Source: Candidatus Sphingomonas colombiensis (lineage in GTDB: Bacteria; Pseudomonadota; Alphaproteobacteria; Sphingomonadales; Sphingomonadaceae). From it: DNA of 64,000 bases. The stretch lies in the NCBI GenBank assembly GCA_029202845.1, contig CP119315.1:999501-1063500 (forward strand), in the 5' to 3' direction. Position numbers and translations under genes: made by a program. A model generated the notes under the pieces. It was given only the letters and a program-made list of their open reading frames with translations, was not told where the DNA came from and did no database searches. Position 1 is the first letter of the stretch. Every line of letters starts with the position of its first letter. Positions 7,985-17,959 of this stretch are shown here, piece after piece.

Positions 7985-9526
7985 ATGCAGCCCCCCTCAC
8001 CAGAGCGCGATCCGTCCCCCGCGCCGAACGTCCGGGCACGGGCGGCGACCGGCGCATCGACGCTGGTGTTCGTCAACCTCGTCAGCCGCGGCATGGGGAT
8101 TTTCAGCATCGCTGTGCTGGCACGGCTGTTGACGCCCAATGATTTCGGCATCGTATCGCTGGCGATGATCGTCGTCGAATTTGCACAGATGCTGACAGAC
8201 TTTCAGCTCATTAACGCGCTGGTCCGCCATCCCGGCCGCGAGCAGCATCTTTATGCCACGGCCTTCACGATGGCGATGGTGCGCGGCCTGCTGACCGCGA
8301 TCGGCATCGCGCTCGCCTCGATCCCCGCGGCGCTGCTGCTCCACAATCAGCAAGTGCGGGACGTGCTGCTCGTGCTCGCGATCGTGCCGATCATCGATGG
8401 CCTGCGCAGCCCACGGATGGTCGATTACCTGCGGGAGATCGATTTCTCACGCGACGCGACCGTGACGATCATCGGCCGCGTGACTGGGCTGCTGGCGATG
8501 GTCGCCGTCGCACTGGCAACGCATAGTTACTGGGCACTGGTCGTCGGCACCGTGGCGGCGAGCATCGCGATGAGCATCGCCACCCATTGGTTCAAGCCGT
8601 TTCGCCCGCGCTTCGCGCTTCGCGACTATCGCCTGTTCCTCGGCTTCGGTGGCTGGATGTCGGCGGCGGCGGTGACCAATTACGCCAGCTCGAAGCTGGA
8701 TGCGCTGATTGTCGCCGGGCGGTTCAGCGTCGCGCGGTTCGGCGAATATAATCTGGGCATGCAGATTTCGACGATCGTGACCAATCAGCTCGCCGATCCG
8801 TTCCAGCGCGCGATCTTTTCGGCGCTTTCGTCGATGACCGACGATCTGCCGCGTCGGTTACGCGCCTATGCCAGCGCGCAGGCCACGATATTGGGCGTGC
8901 TGCTGCCGATCGGCTTCGGTGTGTCGCTGGTCGCCCATGAGGCGATCATGGTCATTGCCGGCCCGAAATGGGCCGACGCGATCTGGGTGGTCCGGTTCGT
9001 CGCACCGTCGATGGCCATCGCCACGGTCACCGTTGGGGCACAGGCATTGCTGATGGCGGAGGGCGACACCCGGACGATCTTCATCCGCAACCTCCTCGGC
9101 CTCGGGGTGAAATTGGCCGCATTGTGGGTCGGCGTGATGCATTTCGGCCTGACCGGATTGCTCGCGGGGTGGACGGTCAGCAGCCTTTTCTACCTGTTCC
9201 TCACACTGCAATTGGTGGCGGGGCGCTTTTCCATCCCGCTCTTTTCCCCGTTTCTGCTGGCCTGGCGCAGCTTTACTGCGACCGGCGCGATGATCGCGGC
9301 GGTATTGGCGTTCGATGCCACGCTGGCGCTGCCGGCGGGCAGCGGCTTCGTCAATAATCTGGCGATGCTGGTGGCGAAGGGCGCGATCGGTGGCCTGACC
9401 TATGCCGTCACGCATGCATTGCTCTGGCGGGCGAGCGGTCGGCCGCCGGGTTTCGAACGATTCCTGATCGATTTCGTCGCCCATACGAAGGCGCCGCTCC
9501 TGCGGCGCCTCACCAACCGGGCCTGA
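7985..9526 (+). CDS. Polysaccharide flippase (Wzx/RfbX, MATE-like)
   Basis: 513 residues, about 14 predicted membrane helices. It has the N-terminal pattern TGASTLVFVNLVSRGMGIFSIAVLARLLTP-like: a GASTLVFVN helix followed by VLARLLTPNDFGIVSLA, which is typical of Wzx/PST transporters. These flip lipid-linked repeat units across the inner membrane before Wzy polymerisation. The ATG at 7985 is chosen because AAGGAAG sits about 7 nt upstream; earlier in-frame starts overlap the divergent glycosyltransferase. The 3' end is only 7 bp from the convergent methyltransferase gene. Confidence 0.92.
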   Translation: MQPPSPERDPSPAPNVRARAATGASTLVFVNLVSRGMGIFSIAVLARLLTPNDFGIVSLAMIVVEFAQMLTDFQLINALVRHPGREQHLYATAFTMAMVRGLLTAIGIALASIPAALLLHNQQVRDVLLVLAIVPIIDGLRSPRMVDYLREIDFSRDATVTIIGRVTGLLAMVAVALATHSYWALVVGTVAASIAMSIATHWFKPFRPRFALRDYRLFLGFGGWMSAAAVTNYASSKLDALIVAGRFSVARFGEYNLGMQISTIVTNQLADPFQRAIFSALSSMTDDLPRRLRAYASAQATILGVLLPIGFGVSLVAHEAIMVIAGPKWADAIWVVRFVAPSMAIATVTVGAQALLMAEGDTRTIFIRNLLGLGVKLAALWVGVMHFGLTGLLAGWTVSSLFYLFLTLQLVAGRFSIPLFSPFLLAWRSFTATGAMIAAVLAFDATLALPAGSGFVNNLAMLVAKGAIGGLTYAVTHALLWRASGRPPGFERFLIDFVAHTKAPLLRRLTNRA

Positions 9527-9533
9527 TCGCTCG

Positions 9534-10289
9534 TCAGAGCGAGGGAACCATCTTTCGCACCGCCTTCAGCCCCTTCGAAATCACCTTGCGGGGAATCTTG
9601 TTGTTGAACCCGGCCCCAATCAACCGCCGCTGAACGCCCGTCAACGGCGCGCGGGAGAAGATCGTATCGAGTTCATTGGGCATGAAGACGTGATAGCCGA
9701 AGCGCGCGGCGATCTTCTCCATCGCGCGATCGGTATAGAAAAAGACGTGCCCGCCATGGTCCGGGCCGAAATACGGCCAGCTCGCGTCTTCACCGCGATA
9801 ACGCCACGTGTGAGTATAGACGAACTCCGGCGAGTCCTGAAAAATCCCTTCGATGTCCTGCGCCGGATTCGGCAGATGCTCGAACAGTTCGGAATTGATC
9901 ACCATCGTCGGCTTTTCGCCATTCCACGTCACATCGCGAAACGGCGAAGCGGTGTAAGTATCGAAATTGTAGGCGTTGCGACCATATTCGCGCAGCAATC
10001 GCGGAATGATCCCCAAGCCGCCGCCGAAATCCAGAATAACCGCTTCCTTCGGCACTTTCAGCACGTCGAGCATCAGGTTGACGTTGGACAAAATCCAAAG
10101 ATTGCGCCGCAGATATTCATGGTCTTCGGGCTGGATCGGATCGCCGTATACTTCGCCCAGCCAATATGGCTTTTCGGTTTGGATCGATCCGCAATCCGCG
10201 CAACGATAATAGGGGACGTCGTATTTTCCGAGAACGGGCAGGCGGAAAATTTCGCTGGCTTCACCGCTACACAATCTGCACCGCTCCAT
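9534..10289 (-). CDS. Class I SAM-dependent methyltransferase with N-terminal Cys4 motif
   Basis: 251 residues. The N-terminus has two Cys pairs (C4xxC7 and C30xxC33) that look like a small zinc knuckle. The Rossmann SAM-binding motif LDFGGGLG is at 86-93, and acidic/aromatic blocks follow (VINSELFEHLPNP). This arrangement is seen in methyltransferases of polysaccharide loci that modify sugars or lipid-linked intermediates. The acceptor is unknown. Two GTG codons precede the chosen ATG in frame and could also serve as starts. It converges on the flippase gene and lies next to the PEP-CTERM gene. Confidence 0.82.
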   Translation of the reverse strand: MERCRLCSGEASEIFRLPVLGKYDVPYYRCADCGSIQTEKPYWLGEVYGDPIQPEDHEYLRRNLWILSNVNLMLDVLKVPKEAVILDFGGGLGIIPRLLREYGRNAYNFDTYTASPFRDVTWNGEKPTMVINSELFEHLPNPAQDIEGIFQDSPEFVYTHTWRYRGEDASWPYFGPDHGGHVFFYTDRAMEKIAARFGYHVFMPNELDTIFSRAPLTGVQRRLIGAGFNNKIPRKVISKGLKAVRKMVPSL

Positions 10290-10450
10290 CACCACTCACC
10301 CTCATCACTGCCTGGCCGTGGCCTAATCGCCGCCAACGATTGAAATACCAACAATAATTGCGCGTAAAATCTCGTCATTTTGATGGGAAGAAGCGCACGG
10401 TCGGCGGATTGCTTCGCATCACCAACAACGCTCGATCCTATGCGGGAGAG

Positions 10451-10981
10451 TTAGCGGAGGGCAGGCGAACGGACCGGCTCGCGCCCGGTGAGGCGGCGGC
10501 GGCGGAGCATCGCCCCGATGACACCGAACCCGCATATCAGCGAGAGCCATGTGGCGGGCTCCGGCACGTCCGAGGCGAGGAAGATGGCGACAAGCGATCG
10601 GCGCTCCGTCTTTTCCTCGTCCTGCCCATCGGGATTGGCGGGAACGCGGAAATCCAGCAGCCGGCTGAGCGACACCTCATTGGGCAGATCGAACCGGCTG
10701 GCCAGCGCCTGCGCGAAAATAGCGCTATTGGCCTGCGGCGTGGGAACGCGATTGCCCATACCGGCACGCGCGGCGGCGCTGCGCGCGGCATCCTCCATAT
10801 CGTTCCAGACGGTGGAGGTTTCCATTCTCGTATCGGTGCCGGGAAGTTCGTCTTCCGCGGATTCGCGCAGGCTCACCGGACTCAGATAAACAACCTTGGC
10901 CGAAACCGTCGGGGACGACAGCAATGCCGCCGCAACCAGCGGCGCCCGCCATATCCCACAGAACCACGCCACCAACATCAT
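10451..10981 (-). CDS. PEP-CTERM sorting-domain protein, probable exosortase substrate
   Basis: 176 residues. A signal peptide occupies about 1-28 (ending TVSA). A polar, acidic middle region without recognised domains follows, with little sequence complexity. The C-terminus is a tripartite sorting signal from 139: VPEPATW, a hydrophobic helix (LSLICGFGVIGAML) and RRRR. A 13-residue tail (LTGREPVRSPALR) extends past the arginines, longer than usual. Its place inside the exosortase locus makes it a natural substrate of the enzyme at 3756-4655. Function of the mature part is unknown. Two adjacent ATG codons at 10981/10978 leave the exact start uncertain. Confidence 0.85.
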   Translation of the reverse strand: MMLVAWFCGIWRAPLVAAALLSSPTVSAKVVYLSPVSLRESAEDELPGTDTRMETSTVWNDMEDAARSAAARAGMGNRVPTPQANSAIFAQALASRFDLPNEVSLSRLLDFRVPANPDGQDEEKTERRSLVAIFLASDVPEPATWLSLICGFGVIGAMLRRRRLTGREPVRSPALR

Positions 10982-11219
10982 TCCTTCATCAGTTCGGAGA
11001 TATCAGCGGCTTACCCCTCGCCGGCCCGGCCAACAACGCAAATCGCGCACTCTGCGGAGACTCTCATCGGACAATTAAAACGCCTTAGCCAAGACAGCGT
11101 CGCGATCGCCGCGCGATCGCCAACTCAAGAACTTGCGCGCCACCAGCGCGGATGCGATGCAATCGCCCGGGTTGGGCCAGACAGGCCGACAAGATGCCAA
11201 GCCATTCGATAAGGGCCTG

Positions 11220-12290
11220 ATGAACGCGACGCCTCCCCAAGTGCCGATGGTCAACAATCTGACGCTCGTCAGGCTGGTGCTCGCATCGGCGGTGATCTGG
11301 TCGCACAGCGTCTGGCGGATCACCGGCGCCGATACCAACGATCCGATGGTGTGGTTGATGGGCGAGCCGGTCTCATCCTTCGCGGTCGACGGCTTTTTCT
11401 TTCTCAGCGGCTTTCTGGTTTACAACAGCCTGTTGCGACGCGGCAGTGCGTGGGATTTCCTGCTCGCGCGCCTCGCGCGGCTATGGCCCGGCCTCGCCGT
11501 CGCGGTGCTCGTGATGGTGACGGCGGGTTTCTTCATCGCCGGCCTGCCGCTTCCAGAATATCTGCGCGGCGACACCGCCCATTTCATTGCCAGCAACCTG
11601 TCGCTGGTCAAAGGCCATTACGCGCTCACCGGGATTGGCGCGGAAGGTGCGCCGACGAACGTCAATGGTTCGCTGTGGACGATCCCATGGGAAGTGCGCT
11701 GCTACCTCGTCCTGTTCTTTGCCGCACTGCTGAGGCTGTCCAGTCGTGACCGCGTGATCGCATTGCTGCTGTTGCCGTCGCTGCTGTTCGCGATCGTCAT
11801 ACACTTGCCCGCGGTTCAGGCGCTGGCCGGCGGCGATCCTTCGCGCGGGGCGCTGTACAATCTGATGCTGTTCGACCGGCTGTGGACGATGTTCGCGCTT
11901 GGAATCGCCGCGCTGATCTTCTGGCCGTATCTGCGTCTTTCGTGGAGCGTCGCGCTCCTCTCGCTCGTCGCGCTTGCGCTCAGCGTACATTTCTTCCCGA
12001 TCCCGCATCTGGCGGGGCTCGTCACCGGTTACTGCGTATTGTGCGCTGGCTTCCGAAGCGGCACCACCTCGGCGCGCTGGTCGGACTATAGCTATGGCAT
12101 GTATATCTATGCCTTTCCGGCGATGATGGTGATTGCGGCGATCATGCCGATCCATTCTGCCCCGCTGCTTGCCTTGCTGACCGCTGCCGGAACGCTCCCG
12201 CTCGCCGCCCTGTCCTGGCATTTCGTCGAGCACCCGGTGCTGCGACATGTCCGCGAGCGCCGGCGCGCCGGCCGAGAGGCGCGGGCATGA
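11220..12290 (+). CDS. Acyltransferase family 3 membrane protein (OafA-like O-acyltransferase)
   Basis: 356 residues, about ten membrane helices. It begins with the family pattern NNLTLVRLVLASAVIWSHS and continues VSSFAVDGFFFLSGFLV, typical of acyltransferase_3 proteins. The histidine in IWSHS and the arginine of NLTLVRL correspond to conserved positions. These enzymes transfer acetyl or other acyl groups to sugars of surface polysaccharides at the inner membrane. The ATG at 11220 is preferred because AAGGG lies about 6 nt upstream; an in-frame TTG at 11133 has no such support. An O-acetylation role for the locus product is inferred from position. Confidence 0.88.
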   Translation: MNATPPQVPMVNNLTLVRLVLASAVIWSHSVWRITGADTNDPMVWLMGEPVSSFAVDGFFFLSGFLVYNSLLRRGSAWDFLLARLARLWPGLAVAVLVMVTAGFFIAGLPLPEYLRGDTAHFIASNLSLVKGHYALTGIGAEGAPTNVNGSLWTIPWEVRCYLVLFFAALLRLSSRDRVIALLLLPSLLFAIVIHLPAVQALAGGDPSRGALYNLMLFDRLWTMFALGIAALIFWPYLRLSWSVALLSLVALALSVHFFPIPHLAGLVTGYCVLCAGFRSGTTSARWSDYSYGMYIYAFPAMMVIAAIMPIHSAPLLALLTAAGTLPLAALSWHFVEHPVLRHVRERRRAGREARA

Positions 12291-12429
12291 TCCTGCCATC
12301 GCGGATCGGCGAGATAACGATTTCGCCATTTGTCGCTTTCATTTTGGCGCCCGCCGCGCCATCGACACGCGGCGGAGCGGGGCGGCGGCCACGTCGGCGC
12401 CTCGGCTGTTTGGGTGGACTTGACGAGCG

Positions 12430-14031
12430 ATGATCTCACGCAAATTCTTCAAGCGATCGCCGCGACAGCCCAGGTTCGAGCCGGCGGTGCTGGGCAGCTA
12501 CACCACGCCGGGCTTCTGGCAGCGGCATCGCATCAAGCTGCTGGCGCTCGTCGCGCTATATTCGTGGTTCGTGGGGATGTTCTTCGCCGTCACCACCACT
12601 TATTTCCTCGTGCCGCTGCTGGTCCCGCTGGCGCTGCTCGCGACGTTGGTGATCTGGCTGCTGCCCGATCTGGGCAAGGCGCCGACGACATTGATGGCGC
12701 ACGGCGTATTCGCGTTCGTCATCGTGCTGCTGTGCTGGCCGAACTATATCGGCATCGATCTGCCGGGCATGCCGTGGATCACCCTGCTGCGCCTGGTTTC
12801 GCTCCCGCTCGGGATGATCCTGCTGGTCAGCCTTTCGGTGTCCGCGGAATTCCGGCGCGAGCTTGCCGACACCCTGTCGGTCATGCCCGCAGTGCCCTGG
12901 CTGCTCGGCGCCTTCGCGGCGCTCGCCTTCCTGTCGATCTTCTGGTCGACCGGCGTGGCTTATTCGGCGAACAAGTTCAGCGTCGCCATCTTCAGCTGGT
13001 TCGCGCCGTTTTTCGCGGCGGTTTATGTCTTTCGCACGCCGGGCCGGCTGCGCCAGCTGGCGCTGACGATCTGGGGGATCACGATATTCGCCAGCCTGAT
13101 CGGGCTGGTCGAGGAACATGAGCAACGGGTTCTTTGGGCCGGCCATCTGCCGAAGCTGCTGTCGATCCAGGACGATACCGTGATGCACATCCTGTCGGGC
13201 GCCACGCGCGGATCGACCGGCAAATATCGCATCGTCAGCGTTTTCCCGACGCCGCTGAACTTCGCCGAATTCCTCGGGCTGGCCGCTCCGTTCATCGTGC
13301 ACTTCGGCTTCACCGCGCGACGACTGCTCGTCCGCATCGCCGCATTCGTCACGATACCCGCCATTTTCTGGATCACTTCCCAGACCGACTCGCGGATGGG
13401 GATGGTGAATTTCTTCCTGGCGATCCTGCTCTATCTGTTCTTCTGGAGCCTGCTCTATCGCCGTAAGCGGCCGGACAGTCCGATCGGCACGTTGGTGCTG
13501 GGCGGCTATCCGGCATTGTTCTTCGGCTTTTTTGCTTCGGCGATTTTCGTCGGCCGGATTCGCCACCTCGTCTGGGGTGACGGGTCGCAGCAATCCAGCA
13601 ACGACATGCGGATGGCCCAGATTCAGATCGGCGTGCCCAAGATCGTCGATCGCCCCTGGGGATGGGGCATGGGCCGCGCGCCCGATACGCTGGGCCTGCC
13701 GTCGATCGACAATTTCTATCTCACCGTCGGGCTGGAATATGGCCTGATCGGTTTCGCCGTCTTCTTCGGGATGTTCGCGATCGCGATCTGGAACGGCCTG
13801 CGCCGCGCCATCACCTTTCCCGATGGCGAATTGGGGATGATCGTGCCGCTGTGTGTTTCGTTGATCAACTTCGTCATCGTGAAGCTGACGCTCAGCCAGC
13901 AGGATGCTCATGGTTTCGTTTTCGTGATGCTCGGCGCACTCATCGCGTGCTGCTGGCGCATCGATCGCGAGATCGCACCGGCCAGTTCGATCCGGCAAAA
14001 GTCCCCCGCTCGCGCGCTCGCGGTGCCCTGA
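12430..14031 (+). CDS. O-antigen ligase/Wzy-like polysaccharide polymerase membrane protein
   Basis: 533 residues, about 12 hydrophobic helices. A large periplasmic loop lies near 235-275, and a conserved-looking stretch reads SGATRGSTGKYRIVSVFPTP. A second polar loop (about 375-425) includes RIRHLVWGDG and DRPWGWGMGRA. The topology and the Arg-rich loop before a Wzy_C-like region are typical of Wzy polymerases and O-antigen ligases, which are hard to separate by sequence. The locus already has Wzx, Wzz and Wza partners, so polymerase is the better guess. A TM segment pair near the N-terminus (LLALVALYSWFVGMF) follows a basic cytoplasmic start. Confidence 0.8.
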   Translation: MISRKFFKRSPRQPRFEPAVLGSYTTPGFWQRHRIKLLALVALYSWFVGMFFAVTTTYFLVPLLVPLALLATLVIWLLPDLGKAPTTLMAHGVFAFVIVLLCWPNYIGIDLPGMPWITLLRLVSLPLGMILLVSLSVSAEFRRELADTLSVMPAVPWLLGAFAALAFLSIFWSTGVAYSANKFSVAIFSWFAPFFAAVYVFRTPGRLRQLALTIWGITIFASLIGLVEEHEQRVLWAGHLPKLLSIQDDTVMHILSGATRGSTGKYRIVSVFPTPLNFAEFLGLAAPFIVHFGFTARRLLVRIAAFVTIPAIFWITSQTDSRMGMVNFFLAILLYLFFWSLLYRRKRPDSPIGTLVLGGYPALFFGFFASAIFVGRIRHLVWGDGSQQSSNDMRMAQIQIGVPKIVDRPWGWGMGRAPDTLGLPSIDNFYLTVGLEYGLIGFAVFFGMFAIAIWNGLRRAITFPDGELGMIVPLCVSLINFVIVKLTLSQQDAHGFVFVMLGALIACCWRIDREIAPASSIRQKSPARALAVP

Positions 14032-14146
14032 TCCGGCGCGCTCAAGCCGAATAGCCTCGCAGCCGCGCCAGTTCCCCGCGCCGGGGATGCCCAAACACTG
14101 GCGCGGCGGCGGGAATGCGAGTAATTCTGCGCCACGAGGTGCATCA

Positions 14147-15244
14147 ATGCGAAAACTGTTAGCGCCTGTCGTGCTTCTGTGTGCGGCTTCCGCACCGATC
14201 AGCGACCAGCAAACCACATCAGCGGCCACATCTCAGGGCGACGTCAGCGCGGCGCAGTGGACGGCGATGCTGAAGGCCGCGCGTCCCGGCAGCACGATCG
14301 ATCTCGGCACCCGACGTGTTACGTTCGCGCGCTTCAGCGGCTTGACCAACGTGACGATAAAGGGCGGCGTGTTCGGTGCGATCACGATCGATCAATGGCG
14401 CAACGTCACCTTTTCCGGTTCGCGCTTCGAGCCGTTTCCGGGGAACAATCCTCGCGGCGCGTTCGTCACCGCCTATCAACCCGATGGCCTCCGCTTCGAC
14501 AGCACCAACTGGAGCGGCGCGACCACGCCAGACAACCAGCTTGCCTTTTCGTCGCTTAGCGTTCGCGGCGGCAACAACGTGGTCGTCTCGCATTCGTCAT
14601 TTCGCGACATGGCGAACTTCATGGCCTTTCTCCGCACGACCAACGTGCAGGTTACCGACAATGTCTTTTCAGACATTCGGGAAGGCGTTCAATTAGTTGG
14701 AACCACCACCGCGCTGATCGCCCGGAATTCCTTCGGCCCGTATCGGCCGGCGCCAGGGGACCATGCGGACGGCGTTCAGTTGTTCACCGCCGGCCTAACC
14801 GAACCCGGCGATCACGGCGCGCGGGATGTCGTGATCGAAAGCAACCTTATGGATCCGGGGGTCGGCCAGCGCTCGCAAGGCGTTTTCATGCGAGATGAAG
14901 CGAATTTGCACGCGGCCGGGCGTGGATATTCCAATATCACGATCCGCAATAACCTGCTGATCGGAACCGGCTGGCATGGCATCGCCGCGATGGACCCGAT
15001 CGATCGGCTGACGATCGAGAATAACCAGCTTTTCATCCGCCTCGGCCCGGACAAGGTGACCGACAATTGGGTCATGGTGAAAGCTGGCGGCGGGATCGTG
15101 CGAAACAATACCGCGGGCAGCTTCCAGCTGAGCAAACAGGTCCAGGCGCAGTCCAATAAGGTTGTTAATCGTCCGGCGAGCGCCGCCTCCATCCAGCAAT
15201 CGGAGGCGGGATGGCGCACTATGGTGGCGCGCCCCGCCAGCTGA
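14147..15244 (+). CDS. Exported right-handed parallel beta-helix protein
   Basis: 365 residues from the ATG at 14147, which has GAGGTG about 6 nt upstream. A signal peptide (1 to about 20, MRKLLAPVVLLCAASA) is followed by repeated beta-helix coils such as VTIKGGVFGAITID, VVVSHSSFRDM, VQVTDNVFSDI, ITIRNNLLIG and LTIENNQLF. The fold is shared by polysaccharide lyases, C5-epimerases and some structural proteins. Its place at the end of the Wzx/Wzy cluster suggests a periplasmic enzyme acting on the exopolysaccharide (trimming or epimerisation). No catalytic signature could be assigned by eye. Confidence 0.8.
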   Translation: MRKLLAPVVLLCAASAPISDQQTTSAATSQGDVSAAQWTAMLKAARPGSTIDLGTRRVTFARFSGLTNVTIKGGVFGAITIDQWRNVTFSGSRFEPFPGNNPRGAFVTAYQPDGLRFDSTNWSGATTPDNQLAFSSLSVRGGNNVVVSHSSFRDMANFMAFLRTTNVQVTDNVFSDIREGVQLVGTTTALIARNSFGPYRPAPGDHADGVQLFTAGLTEPGDHGARDVVIESNLMDPGVGQRSQGVFMRDEANLHAAGRGYSNITIRNNLLIGTGWHGIAAMDPIDRLTIENNQLFIRLGPDKVTDNWVMVKAGGGIVRNNTAGSFQLSKQVQAQSNKVVNRPASAASIQQSEAGWRTMVARPAS

Positions 15245-15285
15245 CCGGCGGGGACGTCACTCATTACCCGAATGCTTCAGAACCG

Positions 15286-17486
15286 TTAGCTGTAAGCACC
15301 CGCCGCGTCCGCTCTGCCACTGGGCCGCGCGGCGCCGTCAAGATCGAACGCCAGCCCGTGCGCCGTAACCCGATTTCGCGCCGGGCTTTCCGGCTTCAGG
15401 CGATAATCGCCGCCGCCCACGCCGTAGCTGCTAACGCCCGTCATCGCCTGATAATCGACGAACAGCGGATCGCTCCGGGTCGTCAGGCTGGTGCCGATCG
15501 CTGCACCTATGCCGGGGTATAGCTGCGAAAAGCTGCTGCCGGCCTGCGCCCCGTCCGCCGAGCAGAATTGCGAGAACTCGCCCTGACAGCCAACGCCGTG
15601 CAGATAGGCGAAATTGCCCGTGCGGTTTGCCGCCTCGCCCGGCTGCGGCGTGCCGTTGCCATTCCCGCCGAGGAAGATATCCCCCTTCACGTTGAGCTGG
15701 GTCCAGATATTGCCGACCGAGCGGAGCAGCTTGTGGGTGCGCCGGTTGGTCAGGCCGGGGGACTGACTTTCGTTATAGAACCAATTGTTTCGCCCCGTGC
15801 CCGCAAAGCCCGTCAGCGTATTGTGCGCCACTACCGCATGCCAGACATCGCCATTGGCGTTGTCGGCGGACAGCGAAAGGCCCACGCTCGCATTGGCGTG
15901 GCCGCCGATCACCTCGAACAGATTCTGCACGATGACCACGCCGGTGATCCTGTCCCCCGCGCTGGCGGCAGAAAGGGCGAAGCCGGGCGCGATCGCCCGC
16001 ATCTTTAGCAGGCGATTACCGTAGCTGATTGCCCCTTTCGTCGGATCGGTGGCGCCCTGGCTGCCGATCTGCTGGAGCGTGCAGCCGATCACCACCCAGG
16101 ATTCAATCGCGCCATTGTTGAGATCAGCGGCAACGCCGCGTGTCATGCGGATCTGCAACCCGGTGTTGAGGCTCAGCCATATGTAGCTTGTCGCAAAGCT
16201 CGCGCCGAAGAAGCTGGCGTGCGCATTGGCCCATGGCGAGGAGCCGGCGGTATCGTTGATCGCGACGTTCCAGAATTGCACCCCGATCGCAGCCCCCGCC
16301 TCCCCGTAGAATTTCTGGGTGTTGACGCTCCGCCCGACGGACACGTCGCTAAGCGTCATATGCGGCTCAAGCCCGGCGACGGAGCACGTCAGCCCGACGC
16401 GCAAATTGCCGGCGAGGTTCAGCACCGCGCTGGCGCGCGCGACACCCGGCGCGCGCTCGATGACGATCCCCGCGCCGCCCTGTGGAAAGCTCGTCCCGTT
16501 CGTCCCGGCGTTATTGGCGGTATTGTCGACGATGCGGATACGCGCGCCGGTGCCGGTTTTGCTTGGCGTCCCGCGCGTGACATTGGTGATCGCGCTGCAC
16601 GCGCCAGCCACCGTCGCGAACGGCGTCGCCAGCGCGGTCGCGGCGTTGACCGACCAGACCCCTGCCGTGTCCGAGCCGCCAGCTTTGACATAAGCCAGCG
16701 GCGGCGCGGCGGCGAGCGCCACATCCTTGTGGTAATAGCGGCGCGTGAATTCGCGCGGGCTGGCACTCGCCGCCCACAGGTCTTCGCTTTTGAGCACCGA
16801 CGGCGCCGCACCGATCCACGGATACACTTCCGCCTCCAGCCAGAATGCCCCCGTCGCAAGCGCGGTTACATCGAGACCACCGGCATAGACCTCGATCGGA
16901 TTTGTATCCTCGCACAAGGTGGAAATGACAGTAGCCGCCACCGTCTGCCATGATGTCTGCGTCGTTCCGTCGTTGCCGCGCACGCGGACGCAGGCCACCT
17001 GTCGCGCGCCGCGGAAATCGCGGTGGAAGGCGATCATCTCCCAGCGCACCGAATTGCCGACGAGCAGGCGCGATGGCATAACCCATGCCGCAACTGGCTT
17101 TGGCGACATTTCCGCTGAATTATTGACCACGCCAGCGATGGTGTCGGTCGCATAGACGTAATCGTCGAGCGCGACGCTCCGCGCGGTCGCCTGCGCAGTG
17201 ATTGGGATAGGGTTTGCCGCGTGCGCTTGGCGACGATGCGGGTGTCGAAATAGCTGGTTGCCGCGCCCGCCGCGTCAAAACCGACGCGTGCGCCGGCGAA
17301 CGTCTTCGACGCGCTGTCCGGCGCCATTTCACTCGTCAGCTCGCAGGTGATCGGCGGCAGCTCCGCCGGTTTGGCGAACTCCGCCGACCAGCCCTCCGGG
17401 CTGATCGCGGCGATCAGCGGCAACGGCGCGACCGACGCGCTCCCCCGCGCGCGGACCGTGGTGATGGCAAGATCGAGCGCGATCAT
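15286..17486 (-). pseudogene. Frameshifted large beta-helix-like protein of the EPS locus
   Basis: Two overlapping reading frames make one protein of about 733 residues. The first begins at the ATG at 17486 (GGGAGG about 6 nt upstream) with MIALDLAITTVRARGS and runs to DTRIVAKRTRQ. The second continues NPIPITAQATARSVALDDY and on to the end. Adding one base at the T-run 17213-17215 (A-run on the coding strand) would join the frames exactly, giving TRQNPIPITAQ. The body has beta-helix-like coils and a C-terminal block reading DPLFVDYQAMTG, GGGDYRLKPESPARN. It could be a polysaccharide-active or surface protein. Whether the break is a real mutation or a sequence error cannot be told here. Confidence 0.7.
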
Positions 17487-17650
17487 CAACGACCTCCCGC
17501 GCACGAGATCGAGCACGTGTTCGCGACGCACCGCACGCCGGTTTGACATAGAGGAATCATGGCCAGCCCTTCGCTTCTGGCCGGCACCATGCCGGCGGAA
17601 AGGCGGATCAATTAGGCCATAGCGGCCGTTGTAGGAAACCTATTTGGTTA

Positions 17651-17911
17651 TTAGAGCGCGTAAATCGCGCCGCCGATCGCTACCCACAGCAATAGCGAAC
17701 TACCGAGCATTACCCCGACACGCACGCTGAGCGGCAGTTTTTCCGGGCTCGGATGAACCGGCGCCGGCGCATCGAATGCGTCGAGCAACCGATCCTGCAA
17801 CATGCGCACAGGCGATTCGCCCGCAGCCCTGCCCGCGATCCAGCGCGGTTCGGGCAGCGGTAGCGAATGCATCACGATATCGTCGCGATAACGGGGAGCC
17901 GGCTGTGCCAT
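17651..17911 (-). CDS. Small protein with C-terminal membrane segment, unknown function
   Basis: 86 residues. The N-terminal two-thirds is polar and proline-rich (PRYRDDIVMHSLPLPEPRW). A single hydrophobic helix lies at the C-terminus, about 65-86 (VRVGVMLGSSLLLWVAIGGAIYAL). Codon usage is like the neighbours and the frame fits neatly between the beta-helix gene and cysNC on the same strand. I do not recognise a family. A tail-anchored inner-membrane protein is the simplest reading. Confidence 0.6.
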   Translation of the reverse strand: MAQPAPRYRDDIVMHSLPLPEPRWIAGRAAGESPVRMLQDRLLDAFDAPAPVHPSPEKLPLSVRVGVMLGSSLLLWVAIGGAIYAL

Positions 17912-17959
17912 GGTTCTTATTCTGCCCCGCGCGCCGTTAACGATTGGTAAAATCGCCGG

